Assembly (NCBI RefSeq): GCF_006716745.1
Contig: NZ_VFPP01000001.1
Location: forward strand, 4,154,001 to 4,218,000
Length of the DNA stretch: 64,000 nt
From: Saccharothrix saharensis
GTDB taxonomy: Bacteria > Actinomycetota > Actinomycetes > Mycobacteriales > Pseudonocardiaceae
Direction of reading: 5' to 3'
In this document: positions 1-7,335 of the stretch, in pieces
How positions within the stretch are numbered: the stretch's first letter is position 1
Layout: each line of letters opens with the position of its first letter
The notes under the pieces: model-generated
Databases searched by the model: none
What the model saw: the letters and a program-made list of their open reading frames with translations, nothing else
What the model was told of the DNA's origin: nothing
Translations under genes and position numbers: made by a program

Positions 1-179
1 TCGACGCTGCGCACCGCGTAGCCGTCCACGGCCGCCTGGTCGAACCCGGGCAAGGCGCGCTCGGCGACGACCTCCTCGGCGCAGAGCAGGCCCTGCGACT
101 CGGAGATCGCCACCCGCACCGGGGCGGGCCGCACGGCGGCGGCGACCACCTTGGCGAGCTGCTCGTCCACTGACCTCAT
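1..179 (-). CDS. moeA: Molybdopterin molybdenumtransferase MoeA/Glp, N-terminal fragment
   Basis: Only the first 59 codons are inside the window; the gene continues off the left edge. The fragment (MRSVDEQLAKVV, then a stretch ending LPGFDQAAVDGYAVRS) has the typical MoeA start, including the PGFDxAAVDGYAVR segment that is highly conserved in the family. MoeA inserts molybdate into adenylated molybdopterin in the last step of molybdenum cofactor synthesis. A GTG nine bases inside the ATG (position 170) is an alternative start. It follows galU on the same strand with about 14 bases between them, so the two are probably co-transcribed, as in Mycobacterium (galU-moeA1). Family call confident from the N-terminus alone; catalytic domains are not visible. 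Confidence 0.85.
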   Translation of the reverse strand, partial: MRSVDEQLAKVVAAAVRPAPVRVAISESQGLLCAEEVVAERALPGFDQAAVDGYAVRSV

Positions 180-193
180 AAGTTGACCTCGTT

Positions 194-1075
194 TTAGGAG
201 TTGGCGAGGCGTGCCCGCAACCACTCCCCCAGCTCGGGCCCGTAGTCGGGGTGCTCCAGTGCGAAGTCAACCGCAGCTTTGAGGAATCCCCCCGGATTGC
301 CCAGGTCGTGTCGCCCACCGCGGTGGACGACGACGTGCACCGGGTGGCCCTCGTTGATCAGCAGCGCGATGGCGTCGGTGAGCTGCAGCTCGCCGCCGGC
401 GCCGGGCGTGATGCGCTTGAGGGCGCCGAAGATCGCCCGGTCGAGGAGGTAGCGGCCGGCCGCGGCGAACGTGGACGGCGCGTCCTCGGGCTTGGGCTTC
501 TCGACCATGCCGACGACCTGCTTGACGTCGTCGTCACCGGTGTCCTTGACGTCGAAGACGCCGTAGGCGGAGATCTGCTCCTTGGGGATGTCGAACGCGC
601 ACAGCACGCTGCCACCGAGCTTCTCGCGGACCGAGGCCATCTTCTTCAGCACGCCCGTGGGCAGCACGAGGTCGTCCGGCAGCAGGACGGCGACGGCCTC
701 GTCCGCGCCGGTCAGGTTGCCCTCGGCGCAGGCCACCGCGTGGCCCAGGCCCAGCGCCTTGTCCTGGATGGCGGTCTCGACGGCGAGCAGGTCGGGCGCG
801 CGGCGGACCTTCGCGAGCAGGTCGGACTTGCCGCGTTCTTCGAGCGTCGCCTCCAGCTCGGGCTGCGGGCGGAAGTACTCCGCGACCGCGTCCTTGCCGG
901 GTGAGGTCACGATCACGAGCTTCGTCGCGCCCGCCTCGGCGGCTTCGGTGGCGACGAGTTCGATGCCAGGGGTGTCGACGACCGGCAGCAGCTCCTTGGG
1001 CACCGCTTTGGTGGTGGGGAGGAAGCGCGTGCCCAGGCCTGCCGCCGGCACGATTGCTGTCTGGAAGGCGCTCAT
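194..1075 (-). CDS. galU: UTP-glucose-1-phosphate uridylyltransferase GalU
   Basis: A 293-residue protein, the usual GalU length. It makes UDP-glucose from UTP and glucose-1-phosphate in the cytoplasm, feeding cell-wall and polysaccharide glycosylation. The nucleotide-binding signature GLGTRFLPTTKAVPKELLPV lies at about residues 13-32, and the product-binding motifs VVGMVEKPKPEDAPS and GGELQLTDAI follow further in. The ATG at 1075 was chosen because it sits directly before the conserved beta strand (MSAFQTAIVPAAG); longer upstream reading in this frame is low complexity and overlaps the divergent folate gene. It is divergent from the formyltetrahydrofolate cyclo-ligase gene with a 38-base gap, so both promoters must lie in or overlap that gap. 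Confidence 0.96.
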   Translation of the reverse strand: MSAFQTAIVPAAGLGTRFLPTTKAVPKELLPVVDTPGIELVATEAAEAGATKLVIVTSPGKDAVAEYFRPQPELEATLEERGKSDLLAKVRRAPDLLAVETAIQDKALGLGHAVACAEGNLTGADEAVAVLLPDDLVLPTGVLKKMASVREKLGGSVLCAFDIPKEQISAYGVFDVKDTGDDDVKQVVGMVEKPKPEDAPSTFAAAGRYLLDRAIFGALKRITPGAGGELQLTDAIALLINEGHPVHVVVHRGGRHDLGNPGGFLKAAVDFALEHPDYGPELGEWLRARLANS

Positions 1076-1113
1076 GAGCTGCGAGCGTAACGGCGCGCTT
1101 AGGGTGACCTGCC

Positions 1114-1680
1114 ATGACGTCCGGTGAACGTGATCGGAAGGCGACTCTGCGCACACGGCTGCGGGCCGGGCGGCGTGGCGCGGTGATGCCCTCGATGGCC
1201 GCCGAGGTGCTGGCCGCCGTGGTCGAGTTCGACGTTTCACCTGGTCAGACGGTGTGCGCTTATGTCGCTTCGGCGGTGGAGCCCGGGTCGTTGGCGATGG
1301 TGGAGGCGTTGCGGTCGCGCGGGTTGCGGGTGTTGCTGCCCGTGGTGGTCGGCGAGGCGTTGGACTGGGCGTCCTACGACGGGCGGTTGCGCGTGGGGGC
1401 GTTCGGGCTGCGGGAGCCGGTGGGGCCGTTGCTCGGTGCGGAGGCGGTCGGGTCGGCGGCGTTGGTGCTGGTGCCGGCTTTGGCGGTGGACCACGCGGGG
1501 GTGCGGTTGGGGAAGGGCGGCGGGTACTACGACCGGGTGTTGGGTTCGGCGGCGGGGCCGGTGGTGGCGGTGGTGCGGGACGAGGAGTTCGTGCCGTCGT
1601 TGCCCGCCGAGCCGCACGACGTCCGGGTGGACGCGGTGCTGACGCCGGGGCGGGGTGTGGTGCGGCTGCCGGTGCTGTGA
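1114..1680 (+). CDS. 5-formyltetrahydrofolate cyclo-ligase
   Basis: 188 residues, normal for the MTHFS family. The enzyme converts 5-formyl-THF to 5,10-methenyl-THF with ATP, returning a storage folate to the one-carbon pool. The ATP-binding signature LGKGGGYYDRVLG is present at about residues 133-145, and the N-terminal basic segment (KATLRTRLRAGRR) is typical. The start ATG at 1114 gives the conserved beginning MTSGERDRKATLR. It is divergent from galU and followed on the same strand, 101 bases later, by a CIRCE-controlled zinc-ribbon gene; the order folate ligase - zinc ribbon - mscL mirrors Mycobacterium tuberculosis. Confidence 0.95.
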   Translation: MTSGERDRKATLRTRLRAGRRGAVMPSMAAEVLAAVVEFDVSPGQTVCAYVASAVEPGSLAMVEALRSRGLRVLLPVVVGEALDWASYDGRLRVGAFGLREPVGPLLGAEAVGSAALVLVPALAVDHAGVRLGKGGGYYDRVLGSAAGPVVAVVRDEEFVPSLPAEPHDVRVDAVLTPGRGVVRLPVL

Positions 1681-1731
1681 CGTTGACCTGTGATGTTTGC
1701 GCCACCTGTGCCGGTTGCCGCATCATCGGTG

Positions 1732-1758
1732 TTGGCACTCGTGACGCAGGAGTGCCAA
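1732..1758. promoter_or_regulatory. CIRCE-type operator (HrcA binding site)
   Basis: A perfect inverted repeat TTGGCACTC - 9 bases - GAGTGCCAA. The 9-bp arms and exact 9-base spacer are the architecture of the CIRCE element (consensus TTAGCACTC-N9-GAGTGCTAA) bound by the heat-shock repressor HrcA. It ends 23 bases before the GTG of the zinc-ribbon gene at 1782, the normal operator position. hrcA itself is not in the window. The assignment rests on the exact geometry and on the downstream gene being a homologue of a known HrcA-regulon member. Confidence 0.85.
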
Positions 1759-1781
1759 CCAGGACTCGTGGAGGGCTCACC

Positions 1782-2069
1782 GTGCCGACTTACCAGTACG
1801 CCTGCACCGAGTGCGACCACCGGTTCGAAGCGGTGCAGTCCTTCTCGGACTCCGCGCTGACCGAGTGCCCGCAGTGCTCCGGCAAGCTGCGCAAGCTGTA
1901 CGGCGCGGTCGGTGTCGTGTTCAAGGGCAGCGGCTTCTACCGGACCGACAGCCGTTCGACGTCGTCCTCTTCTTCGACTTCTTCGGCGTCGTCTTCCTCG
2001 TCTTCCTCGTCGAAGTCGGACTCCTCCACGTCGTCGTCCAGCAGCGCACCGGCCGCCGCCGCGTCCTGA
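1782..2069 (+). CDS. ruc: FmdB-family zinc-ribbon protein, Ruc-like redox-regulated chaperone
   Basis: 95 residues beginning MPTYQYACTECDHRFEAVQS. An N-terminal zinc ribbon has two CxxC pairs (CTEC at residues 8-11, CPQC at about 29-32), then a conserved KGSGFYRTDSR, then a long serine-rich low-complexity tail ending in alanines. This architecture and the gene neighbourhood match M. tuberculosis Rv0991c (Ruc), a chaperone whose zinc cysteines sense oxidation and release an active disordered form; that function is inferred by homology. GTG start chosen because GGAGG lies just upstream and the protein then begins at the ribbon. Transcription is probably repressed by HrcA through the CIRCE element at 1732-1758. 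Confidence 0.88.
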   Translation: MPTYQYACTECDHRFEAVQSFSDSALTECPQCSGKLRKLYGAVGVVFKGSGFYRTDSRSTSSSSSTSSASSSSSSSSKSDSSTSSSSSAPAAAAS

Positions 2070-2156
2070 TCGGAAGCTGTCCACAGGCCCCCGAGTTGTC
2101 CACAGCTCGGGGGTTCGCGCTGTCCCGAGGCGTCCGCCGTCCCTAACGTCGGACCC

Positions 2157-2666
2157 GTGCTACTCCACCTCAGAAGGATTCTCGCGGGCCTGTTGGCGCT
2201 GGCAGCCGTGGGTGTGGCCGTGCTGCCGGGCGAACCGGCGGTCGCCGTCGCGGTGGCCGCGCACGACCTGGCACCCGGCGTGCCGCTGGGCGCGGCCGAC
2301 GTGCGGGTCATCGCCGTGCCGCCGTCGTTGTCGCCTTCGGGCGCGGTGTCGGAACGTGACGCGTTGGGCCGCAGCCTGGTCAGCGCGGCCCGTTCCGGCG
2401 AACCCCTGACCGACGCCCGCCTGACCTCGACCGACCCGACCGCGTCCTCGGTGGCCGTGCGCCTGTCCGACCCGGGCGTGGCAGGGCTGCTGCGGCCGGG
2501 GAGCCGGGTGGACGTGGTGGGCCCCGAAGCCACCGTCCTGGCCACCGACGCCTCGGTGGTCGCGGTGCGCGGCGGCGAGGTCGTCGTGCTCTCCGCCGAC
2601 CGCCCGTCCGCCCACCGGATAGCCGCCGAAACCCTGTCCGGCCCCGTCGCCGTGATCCTGCGCTGA
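2157..2666 (+). CDS. SAF-domain (CpaB/RcpC-like) membrane-anchored protein
   Basis: 169 residues. One N-terminal membrane segment (about residues 7-27, LAGLLALAAVGVAVL) is followed by a SAF-type domain with AHDLAPGVPLGAADVRVIAVPPS, the pattern seen in CpaB/RcpC pilus-assembly proteins and in periplasmic chaperones, and a C-terminal half resembling the RcpC region (LRPGSRVDVVGPEATVLATDA). Start GTG at 2157, two bases after a short stem region; no ATG is available nearby. No pilus genes are adjacent, so a role in Flp pilus assembly is not supported by context; the protein likely sits on the outer face of the membrane. In actinobacteria such orphans are common next to mscL. Confidence 0.7.
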   Translation: MLLHLRRILAGLLALAAVGVAVLPGEPAVAVAVAAHDLAPGVPLGAADVRVIAVPPSLSPSGAVSERDALGRSLVSAARSGEPLTDARLTSTDPTASSVAVRLSDPGVAGLLRPGSRVDVVGPEATVLATDASVVAVRGGEVVVLSADRPSAHRIAAETLSGPVAVILR

Positions 2667-3241
2667 ACCGCCCTCAACCCACCGCCTCACCTCACCGGCC
2701 CACCGCTTCACGCCCCCGGCGGCCCTGCCGCCCGCCCCGCTCGCCCACCAACCCACCGAGCCCCCGAGCCGGCGAACTCGGCCAGCCTGCCCGGTCGGCC
2801 ATCAGCCCGGACCACCCCGACCAGCCACCACACCGGCGGACCCCCGACCAACGGACCGCCTACCCGACACGACCGGCCAATCGCCCAGCCGACTCCCCCG
2901 ACCGGGCCGCCCGCGACGGGACTCCCGCCCGGGGATCAAGAACCGGCGAGCCCACCACAACCCGCCGTCCGCGCGCCCTGGCCGACGCAGGGCCGCCGCC
3001 GCGCAGCGCGGCCCGACCGCCCCTGCCCGACCGCCCCTGCCCGACCGTCTCGGTCGCGTCGTCCCTGCCGGGCCGGCCGGGGTGGCGATCTCCGGTCGGC
3101 GGAGGCAGGGTGCGGGGCGATCGAGGGTGGGGCGGTCGAGGGTGGCGCGGTGCGACACACGTGCCCGGAGCGTCACCGGGTCGGCCCTGAGGGTTACTCT
3201 CCGCTGACTCCCACCCATACCCCCGAACGGAGGAGCCGAAC
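2667..3241. other. 575-base intergenic region before mscL; low-complexity, no gene supported
   Basis: All frames here are proline/arginine-rich reading with no family resemblance and no GC3 pattern favouring one frame, so I do not call a gene. The stretch is C-rich and has a short tandem repeat at about 3012-3046 (unit cgaccgcccctgcc, two and a half copies) and a related G-rich repeat at about 3119-3150 (ggtggggcggtcgag, ggtggcgcgg). The last 40 bases, including GGAGGAG at about 3231, supply the mscL ribosome-binding site. Confidence 0.6.
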
Positions 3242-3637
3242 GTGATCAAGGGCTTCAAGGACTTCCTCATGCGCGGCAACGTGATCGACCTCGCTGTGGC
3301 GGTCGTCATCGGTGCCGCGTTCACGGCCATCGTCACCGCGTTCACCACGAACCTGATCAACCCGATCATCGCGTTGTTCGGCGGCAACAACGTGAACGGT
3401 CTGGCCGTGCAGCTCGGCAGCAGCGACAAGACCATCGTGGACTTCGGCGCGATCATCACCGCGGTGATCAACTTCCTGATCGTGGCCGCGATCGTCTACT
3501 TCATCTTCGTGCTGCCGATGAACAAGCTGAAGGAACGTCGCAAGCGCGGCCAGGAGCCCGGTCCCGCCGAGCCGACCGACGTCGAACTGCTCAAGGAGAT
3601 CCGCGACCTCCTCGCCCAGCGCCAGCGCCAGGACTGA
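3242..3637 (+). CDS. mscL: Large-conductance mechanosensitive channel MscL
   Basis: 131 residues. MscL is a pentameric membrane channel that opens under high membrane tension to release solutes during osmotic downshock. The N-terminal amphipathic helix and first membrane segment are classic (MIKGFKDFLMRGNVIDLAVA), TM1 spans about residues 14-38 and TM2 about residues 70-92 (IITAVINFLIVAAIVYFIF), followed by a charged C-terminal helix (ELLKEIRDLLAQ) that forms the cytoplasmic bundle. A strong GGAGGAG site precedes the ATG. It is convergent with the small gene and moaB-like gene downstream, as mscL is with moaB2 in Mycobacterium. Confidence 0.97.
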   Translation: MIKGFKDFLMRGNVIDLAVAVVIGAAFTAIVTAFTTNLINPIIALFGGNNVNGLAVQLGSSDKTIVDFGAIITAVINFLIVAAIVYFIFVLPMNKLKERRKRGQEPGPAEPTDVELLKEIRDLLAQRQRQD

Positions 3638-3839
3638 CGCGTTCGGTCCGACGACAGCGGACGTCGCCGGGCTCGCCGGCACCGCCCGGTCACCCGCCGA
3701 CGTCCCCTCACGCGCCCGGACCGGCCGCGTGCGCGACGGAGGCGGCCCAGCCGGACCAGGCCTGCGTGAGCGGCACCTCCCGGAGCGGGCCGGGTCGGCT
3801 GGTCGGCGGCGAAGGCCTGGTGGTCGACGCCGGTCGCGG

Positions 3840-4031
3840 CTAGCCGCCGTGGTGCGGTGGTCGGTTCTCCTCGTACCACCGGTCGTCGCGGGCGGTCGGG
3901 TGGGGGTCGTCGGATGAGGTCTCCGGGAGCACGTCGCCGAAGACCTCGGCCAGCCGACGACGCCGCGCCGCCTCCGCCGCGGCCGAGGCGGCGGTGGGGG
4001 CGGGAGTGGCGTCGTCGGCCGGCTCGGTCAC
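3840..4031 (-). CDS. Small acidic hypothetical protein overlapping the moaB-like gene
   Basis: 63 residues (GTG start). The gene starts inside the stop codon of the moaB-like gene (GTGA overlap), which strongly suggests translational coupling and that it is real. The protein has an alanine-rich helix (about residues 12-34, ending in a run of four arginines) and a tail with FGDVLPETSSDD and DDRWYEENRPPHHGG. I do not recognise a characterised family; the conserved-looking W-Y-x-E-N-R-P tail is the most distinctive part. It may act with, or simply be co-expressed with, the molybdopterin-type protein. Function unknown. Confidence 0.65.
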   Translation of the reverse strand: MTEPADDATPAPTAASAAAEAARRRRLAEVFGDVLPETSSDDPHPTARDDRWYEENRPPHHGG

Positions 4032-4528
4032 GACTCGTCCAGTCCCGACAGCTGCTCGATCACGTACGGCACGAGGGCGGACAACGTCGCCATGCCGTCG
4101 CGCACCGCCGACCGCGAGCCGGCCAGGTTCACCACGAGGGTGCTGCCGGACACGCCGACCAGTCCCCGCGAGATGCCCGCGTCGACGGCACCCGCCGCCA
4201 GCCCCGAGGCGCGCAACGCCTCGGCGATGCCGCTGATCGGCCGGTCGAGCACACCTTGCGTGGCGTCCGGTGTGACGTCGCGCGGCGACACGCCGGTGCC
4301 GCCCACGGTGACGACCAGGTCGACACCACCGATCACCGCGGTGTTCAGCGCGGCGCGGATGCCCACGACCTCGCCTTCCACCGCGACCGTGCCGTCGACG
4401 ATGAACCCTGCTTCCTCCAGCAACTCGGTGACCAGCGGTCCTGTGCTGTCGTCGTGCTCACCGTGCGCCACCCGGTCGTCCACGATCACGACAAGGGCGC
4501 GTCCCAGTCGCTGCGCGCTGCGTTCCAT
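4028..4528 (-). CDS. moaB: MogA/MoaB-family molybdopterin biosynthesis protein
   Basis: 166 residues using the ATG at 4528 (MERSAQRLGRALVVIVDD), which places the first beta strand at the usual distance; an upstream in-frame GTG would add 16 residues of non-conserved sequence. MogA/MoaB proteins adenylate molybdopterin before MoeA inserts molybdenum. The substrate-binding segments are visible: DDSTGPLVTELLEEAGF, then VVTVGGTGVSPRDVTPDAT and GLVGVSGSTLVVNLAGS. Position next to convergent mscL and (in other genomes) behind pepD corresponds to M. tuberculosis moaB2. It overlaps the following 63-residue gene by four bases. Confidence 0.88.
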   Translation of the reverse strand: MERSAQRLGRALVVIVDDRVAHGEHDDSTGPLVTELLEEAGFIVDGTVAVEGEVVGIRAALNTAVIGGVDLVVTVGGTGVSPRDVTPDATQGVLDRPISGIAEALRASGLAAGAVDAGISRGLVGVSGSTLVVNLAGSRSAVRDGMATLSALVPYVIEQLSGLDES

Positions 4529-4623
4529 GAGCGCCACCGTAGCCAATCGGCGGATCTGACGGTTCCGTGACGTCACGCTGTCGCCCCGCCCGATCGCGCC
4601 GGTCCACCCCTAACGTCGGTGAC

Positions 4624-5643
4624 GTGCGCGTTCTCCTCACCGGCGGTGCCGGGTTCATCGGCTCACACGTCGCCGACCAGCTGACCGACCACGACCACGA
4701 CGTCGTCGTGCTCGACGCCTACCTCCCCCAGGCCCACCGCGACCGCCCTCCGGGCGCGAGTGACATCACGGACCTCGACACGGTGAAGAAGCTCCTCGAA
4801 GGGGTGGACGTCGTCTGCCACCAGGCCGCCGTGGTCGGCCACGGCCTCGACCCGTCCGACGCGCCCCTGTACGCCCGCAACAACGACCTCGGCACCGCCG
4901 TGCTGCTCGCCGCGATGCACGAACTGCGGATCAGGCACCTGGTCCTGGCGTCCTCGATGGTGGTCTACGGCGAGGGCCGCTACGAGTGCGCCGAGCACGG
5001 CGTCGTCCGAGCCGCGCCGCGTCGCCGGGCCGATGTGGACCAGGGCCGCTACGAGCCACCGTGCCCGCACTGCGGCAGCCCCCTGGAGCCGCGCCTGGTC
5101 CCCGAGGACGCCCCGCCGGACCCCCGCAGCACGTACGCCGCCAGCAAGCTCGCCCAGGAGAACTACGCCGCGGCCTGGGCCCGCCAGACGGGCGGTGCGG
5201 TGTGGGCGCTGCGCTACCACAACGTCTACGGCCCGAGGATGCCGAAGAACACCCCGTACGCGGGCGTGGCGAGCCTGTTCCGCAGCGCGCTCGAACGCGG
5301 CGAAGCGCCCACGGTCCTCGAAGACGGCCGCCAGCGCCGCGACTTCGTGCACGTCACGGACGTGGCGCGGGCCAACGTGCTGGCCCTCGGGCGCCCGGCC
5401 GCCCCCGGCACGTTCACCGCGCTCAACATCTGCTCCGGCGAGCCGCGCACCGTCGGCGACCTCGCCACCCACCTGGCGCGGGCGTGCGGCGGTCCGCTGC
5501 CCCGGGTCGTCGGCGGCGCGCGGCCGGCGGACGTGCGGCACGTCGTCGCCGACCCCGCCAAGGCCCGCGACCTGCTCGGCTTCCGCGCCGCGACCCCCTT
5601 CGCGGCCGGGGTCAAGCAGTTCGCAACGGACCCGCTGCGCTGA
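4624..5643 (+). CDS. NAD-dependent sugar epimerase with Cys/His insert (dTDP-L-rhamnose 4-epimerase-like)
   Basis: 339 residues from the GTG at 4624. It is an extended short-chain dehydrogenase: Rossmann motif GGAGFIGSH (residues 7-15), catalytic Ser110-Ser111 region and Y171-AASK-K175. Between them sits an insert with C122-x2-H125 and C147-PH-C150, a probable zinc site, preceded by the pattern YEC-AEHGVV and followed by GSPLEPR. I associate this insert with dTDP-L-rhamnose 4-epimerase-like enzymes; the exact sugar is an inference. The start was moved in from an upstream ATG (4567) because the Rossmann strand begins at MRVLLTGG. Its 3' end overlaps the convergent histidine kinase gene by 32 bases. 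Confidence 0.82.
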   Translation: MRVLLTGGAGFIGSHVADQLTDHDHDVVVLDAYLPQAHRDRPPGASDITDLDTVKKLLEGVDVVCHQAAVVGHGLDPSDAPLYARNNDLGTAVLLAAMHELRIRHLVLASSMVVYGEGRYECAEHGVVRAAPRRRADVDQGRYEPPCPHCGSPLEPRLVPEDAPPDPRSTYAASKLAQENYAAAWARQTGGAVWALRYHNVYGPRMPKNTPYAGVASLFRSALERGEAPTVLEDGRQRRDFVHVTDVARANVLALGRPAAPGTFTALNICSGEPRTVGDLATHLARACGGPLPRVVGGARPADVRHVVADPAKARDLLGFRAATPFAAGVKQFATDPLR

Positions 5644-6631
5644 GCGGCAGCCGCACCTCGAACCGGCAGCCGTTCCCGTGGTTGCGGGCGTCGATGGTGC
5701 CTTCGTGCGCCTCCACCAGGCCTCGCGCGATCGCCAGCCCCAGCCCGCCGCCGACCGGCTGCCGGTGCGGCGCGCCGCGGAACGCCACGTCGAACACCCG
5801 CGGCAGGTCGGCCTCCGGGATGCCGCCGCAGCCGTCGTCCACCCGCAGCAACGCCGACGAGCCGTCCACGTCCACCTGGATGGCCACCGTGCCGTCCGGC
5901 GGGGTGTGGCGGATCGCGTTGGACAGCAGGTTGCGCACCACCCGGGCCAGCTCCGGGTCGCTGCCCAGCACCACCGGCCACGTCGCCGCGTCCGCCCGCA
6001 GCCGCACGCCCTTGCGCGACGCCACCGGGCTCTCCGCCGCCACCACCTCGCTGACCACGTCCGCCAGCGGCACCTCCGACAGCGTCAGCCGCAACGCGCC
6101 CGCCGTGATGCGGGACAGCTCGAACAGGTCGTCCACCATCCCGGACAGCGCCTCCGCCTCGGTGGAGATCCGCCCCGCGTACTCGGCGACCTCGTCCCGC
6201 CGCGACACCACGCCGTCCGCCAGCGCCTCGGCCATCGCCCGGATGCCGGCCAGCGGCGTGCGCAGGTCGTGGCTGATCCACGCCACCAGCTCGCGCCGCG
6301 ACGCCTCGGCGGCCCGTTCCCGCGCCCGCGCCTCGCTCTCCCACACGCTGCGCCGCGCCAGCGCCCGCCCCAGCAGCACCGCCGTCGGCACCGTCACCAA
6401 CGCCACCAGCAGGCACACCAGCACGGTCGTGGTGAGGATCGGGGTGAACATGAACCCGCTCACCGCGAGCACGCCGCCGACCGTCGCCACCACCGGCACG
6501 ATCGCCAGCACGGTCAGCGCCGTGGCCAGCGACCCGCTCGACAGCCGCCGCAGCACCACCGCTCCGAGCAGCGCCAGCGGCAACGAGAACAGCACCGCGT
6601 AGGGCAGGATGTGGTAGATCTCGACCAGCAT
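5612..6631 (-). CDS. Two-component sensor histidine kinase
   Basis: 339 residues. Two or three N-terminal membrane segments (about residues 8-30, 38-60 and 65-90) are followed by a linker and a kinase core: H-box WISHDLRTP with phospho-acceptor H121, N-box [13 protein letters not shown]1 [13 protein letters not shown]2 [18 protein letters not shown]. There is almost no extracellular sensor domain, so it may sense membrane state or a partner protein. The ATG shares its first base with the stop codon of the OmpR regulator upstream (TGATG), so the two are coupled. The 3' end overlaps the convergent epimerase gene. Confidence 0.93.
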   Translation of the reverse strand: MLVEIYHILPYAVLFSLPLALLGAVVLRRLSSGSLATALTVLAIVPVVATVGGVLAVSGFMFTPILTTTVLVCLLVALVTVPTAVLLGRALARRSVWESEARARERAAEASRRELVAWISHDLRTPLAGIRAMAEALADGVVSRRDEVAEYAGRISTEAEALSGMVDDLFELSRITAGALRLTLSEVPLADVVSEVVAAESPVASRKGVRLRADAATWPVVLGSDPELARVVRNLLSNAIRHTPPDGTVAIQVDVDGSSALLRVDDGCGGIPEADLPRVFDVAFRGAPHRQPVGGGLGLAIARGLVEAHEGTIDARNHGNGCRFEVRLPLSAAGPLRTA

Positions 6632-7326
6632 CACGCACCGCCGTCGTACCGGTAGCCGACGCCCCACACGGTGGCGATCCGCACCGGCCGGGCCGGGTCG
6701 GGCTCCACCTTCTCCCGCAACCGTCGCACGTGGACGGTCACGGTCGACTGGTCGCCGAACTCCCAGCCCCACACCCGCGACAGCAGCTCGGCGCGGCTGA
6801 CCGCGGCACCGCGGTTGGTCAGGAAGAACACCAGCAGGTCGAACTCGCGGGTGGTCAGCGACAGCTCCCGCCCGTCCAGCCACGCCGCCCGCGCGCCGAC
6901 GTCCACCCGCAGCCCGCCGTCGACCAGCACCGACGACGACCGCGCCGCCACCACCCGCGACCGGCGCAGCACCGACGTCACCCGCAGTGCCAGCTCGCGC
7001 GGGCTGAACGGCTTGGTCACGTAGTCGTCCGCGCCGAGCTGGAGCCCGGCGATCCGGTCCTCCTCCTCGCCCAGCGCGGTCAGCATCACCACCGGCACGG
7101 CGCTGCGCACCCGCAGCCGGCGGCACACCTCCAGCCCGTCCACGCCGGGCAGCATCAGGTCCAGCACCACCAGGTCCGGCTCGCGCTCGGCGAACCGCCG
7201 CAACGCGCTCTCGCCGTCGCCCACCAGCGCCACCTCGTACCCGGCCAGCTCCAGGTACCGGCGCACCACGTCGCGCACGGTCACGTCGTCGTCCACGACG
7301 AGGACCCGCCCGGTCGTCTCACCCAT
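6631..7326 (-). CDS. OmpR-family response regulator
   Basis: 231 residues: receiver domain at about 6-118 with D56 as phospho-acceptor (VVLDLMLPG), acidic pocket VDDD at 11-14 and conserved K in YVTKPF, then a winged-helix DNA-binding domain (about 135-228) with [12 protein letters not shown] and GVGYRYDGG. It partners the kinase encoded immediately downstream. The pair is inserted between the epimerase gene and a membrane glycosyltransferase-like gene (9 bases upstream on the same strand), so it may respond to envelope glycan status; that target is a guess. Confidence 0.94.
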   Translation of the reverse strand: MGETTGRVLVVDDDVTVRDVVRRYLELAGYEVALVGDGESALRRFAEREPDLVVLDLMLPGVDGLEVCRRLRVRSAVPVVMLTALGEEEDRIAGLQLGADDYVTKPFSPRELALRVTSVLRRSRVVAARSSSVLVDGGLRVDVGARAAWLDGRELSLTTREFDLLVFFLTNRGAAVSRAELLSRVWGWEFGDQSTVTVHVRRLREKVEPDPARPVRIATVWGVGYRYDGGA

Positions 7327-7335
7327 GTCCGCGCC

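Noticed and set aside
1912-2677. Additional frames over the serine-rich tail and SAF gene
   Set aside because: High GC produces open frames on all strands; only the zinc-ribbon and SAF frames show domain patterns.
2802-3471. Minus-strand proteins between the SAF gene and mscL
   Set aside because: Proline/arginine-rich frames without GC3 bias or family features; part of one is antisense to mscL.
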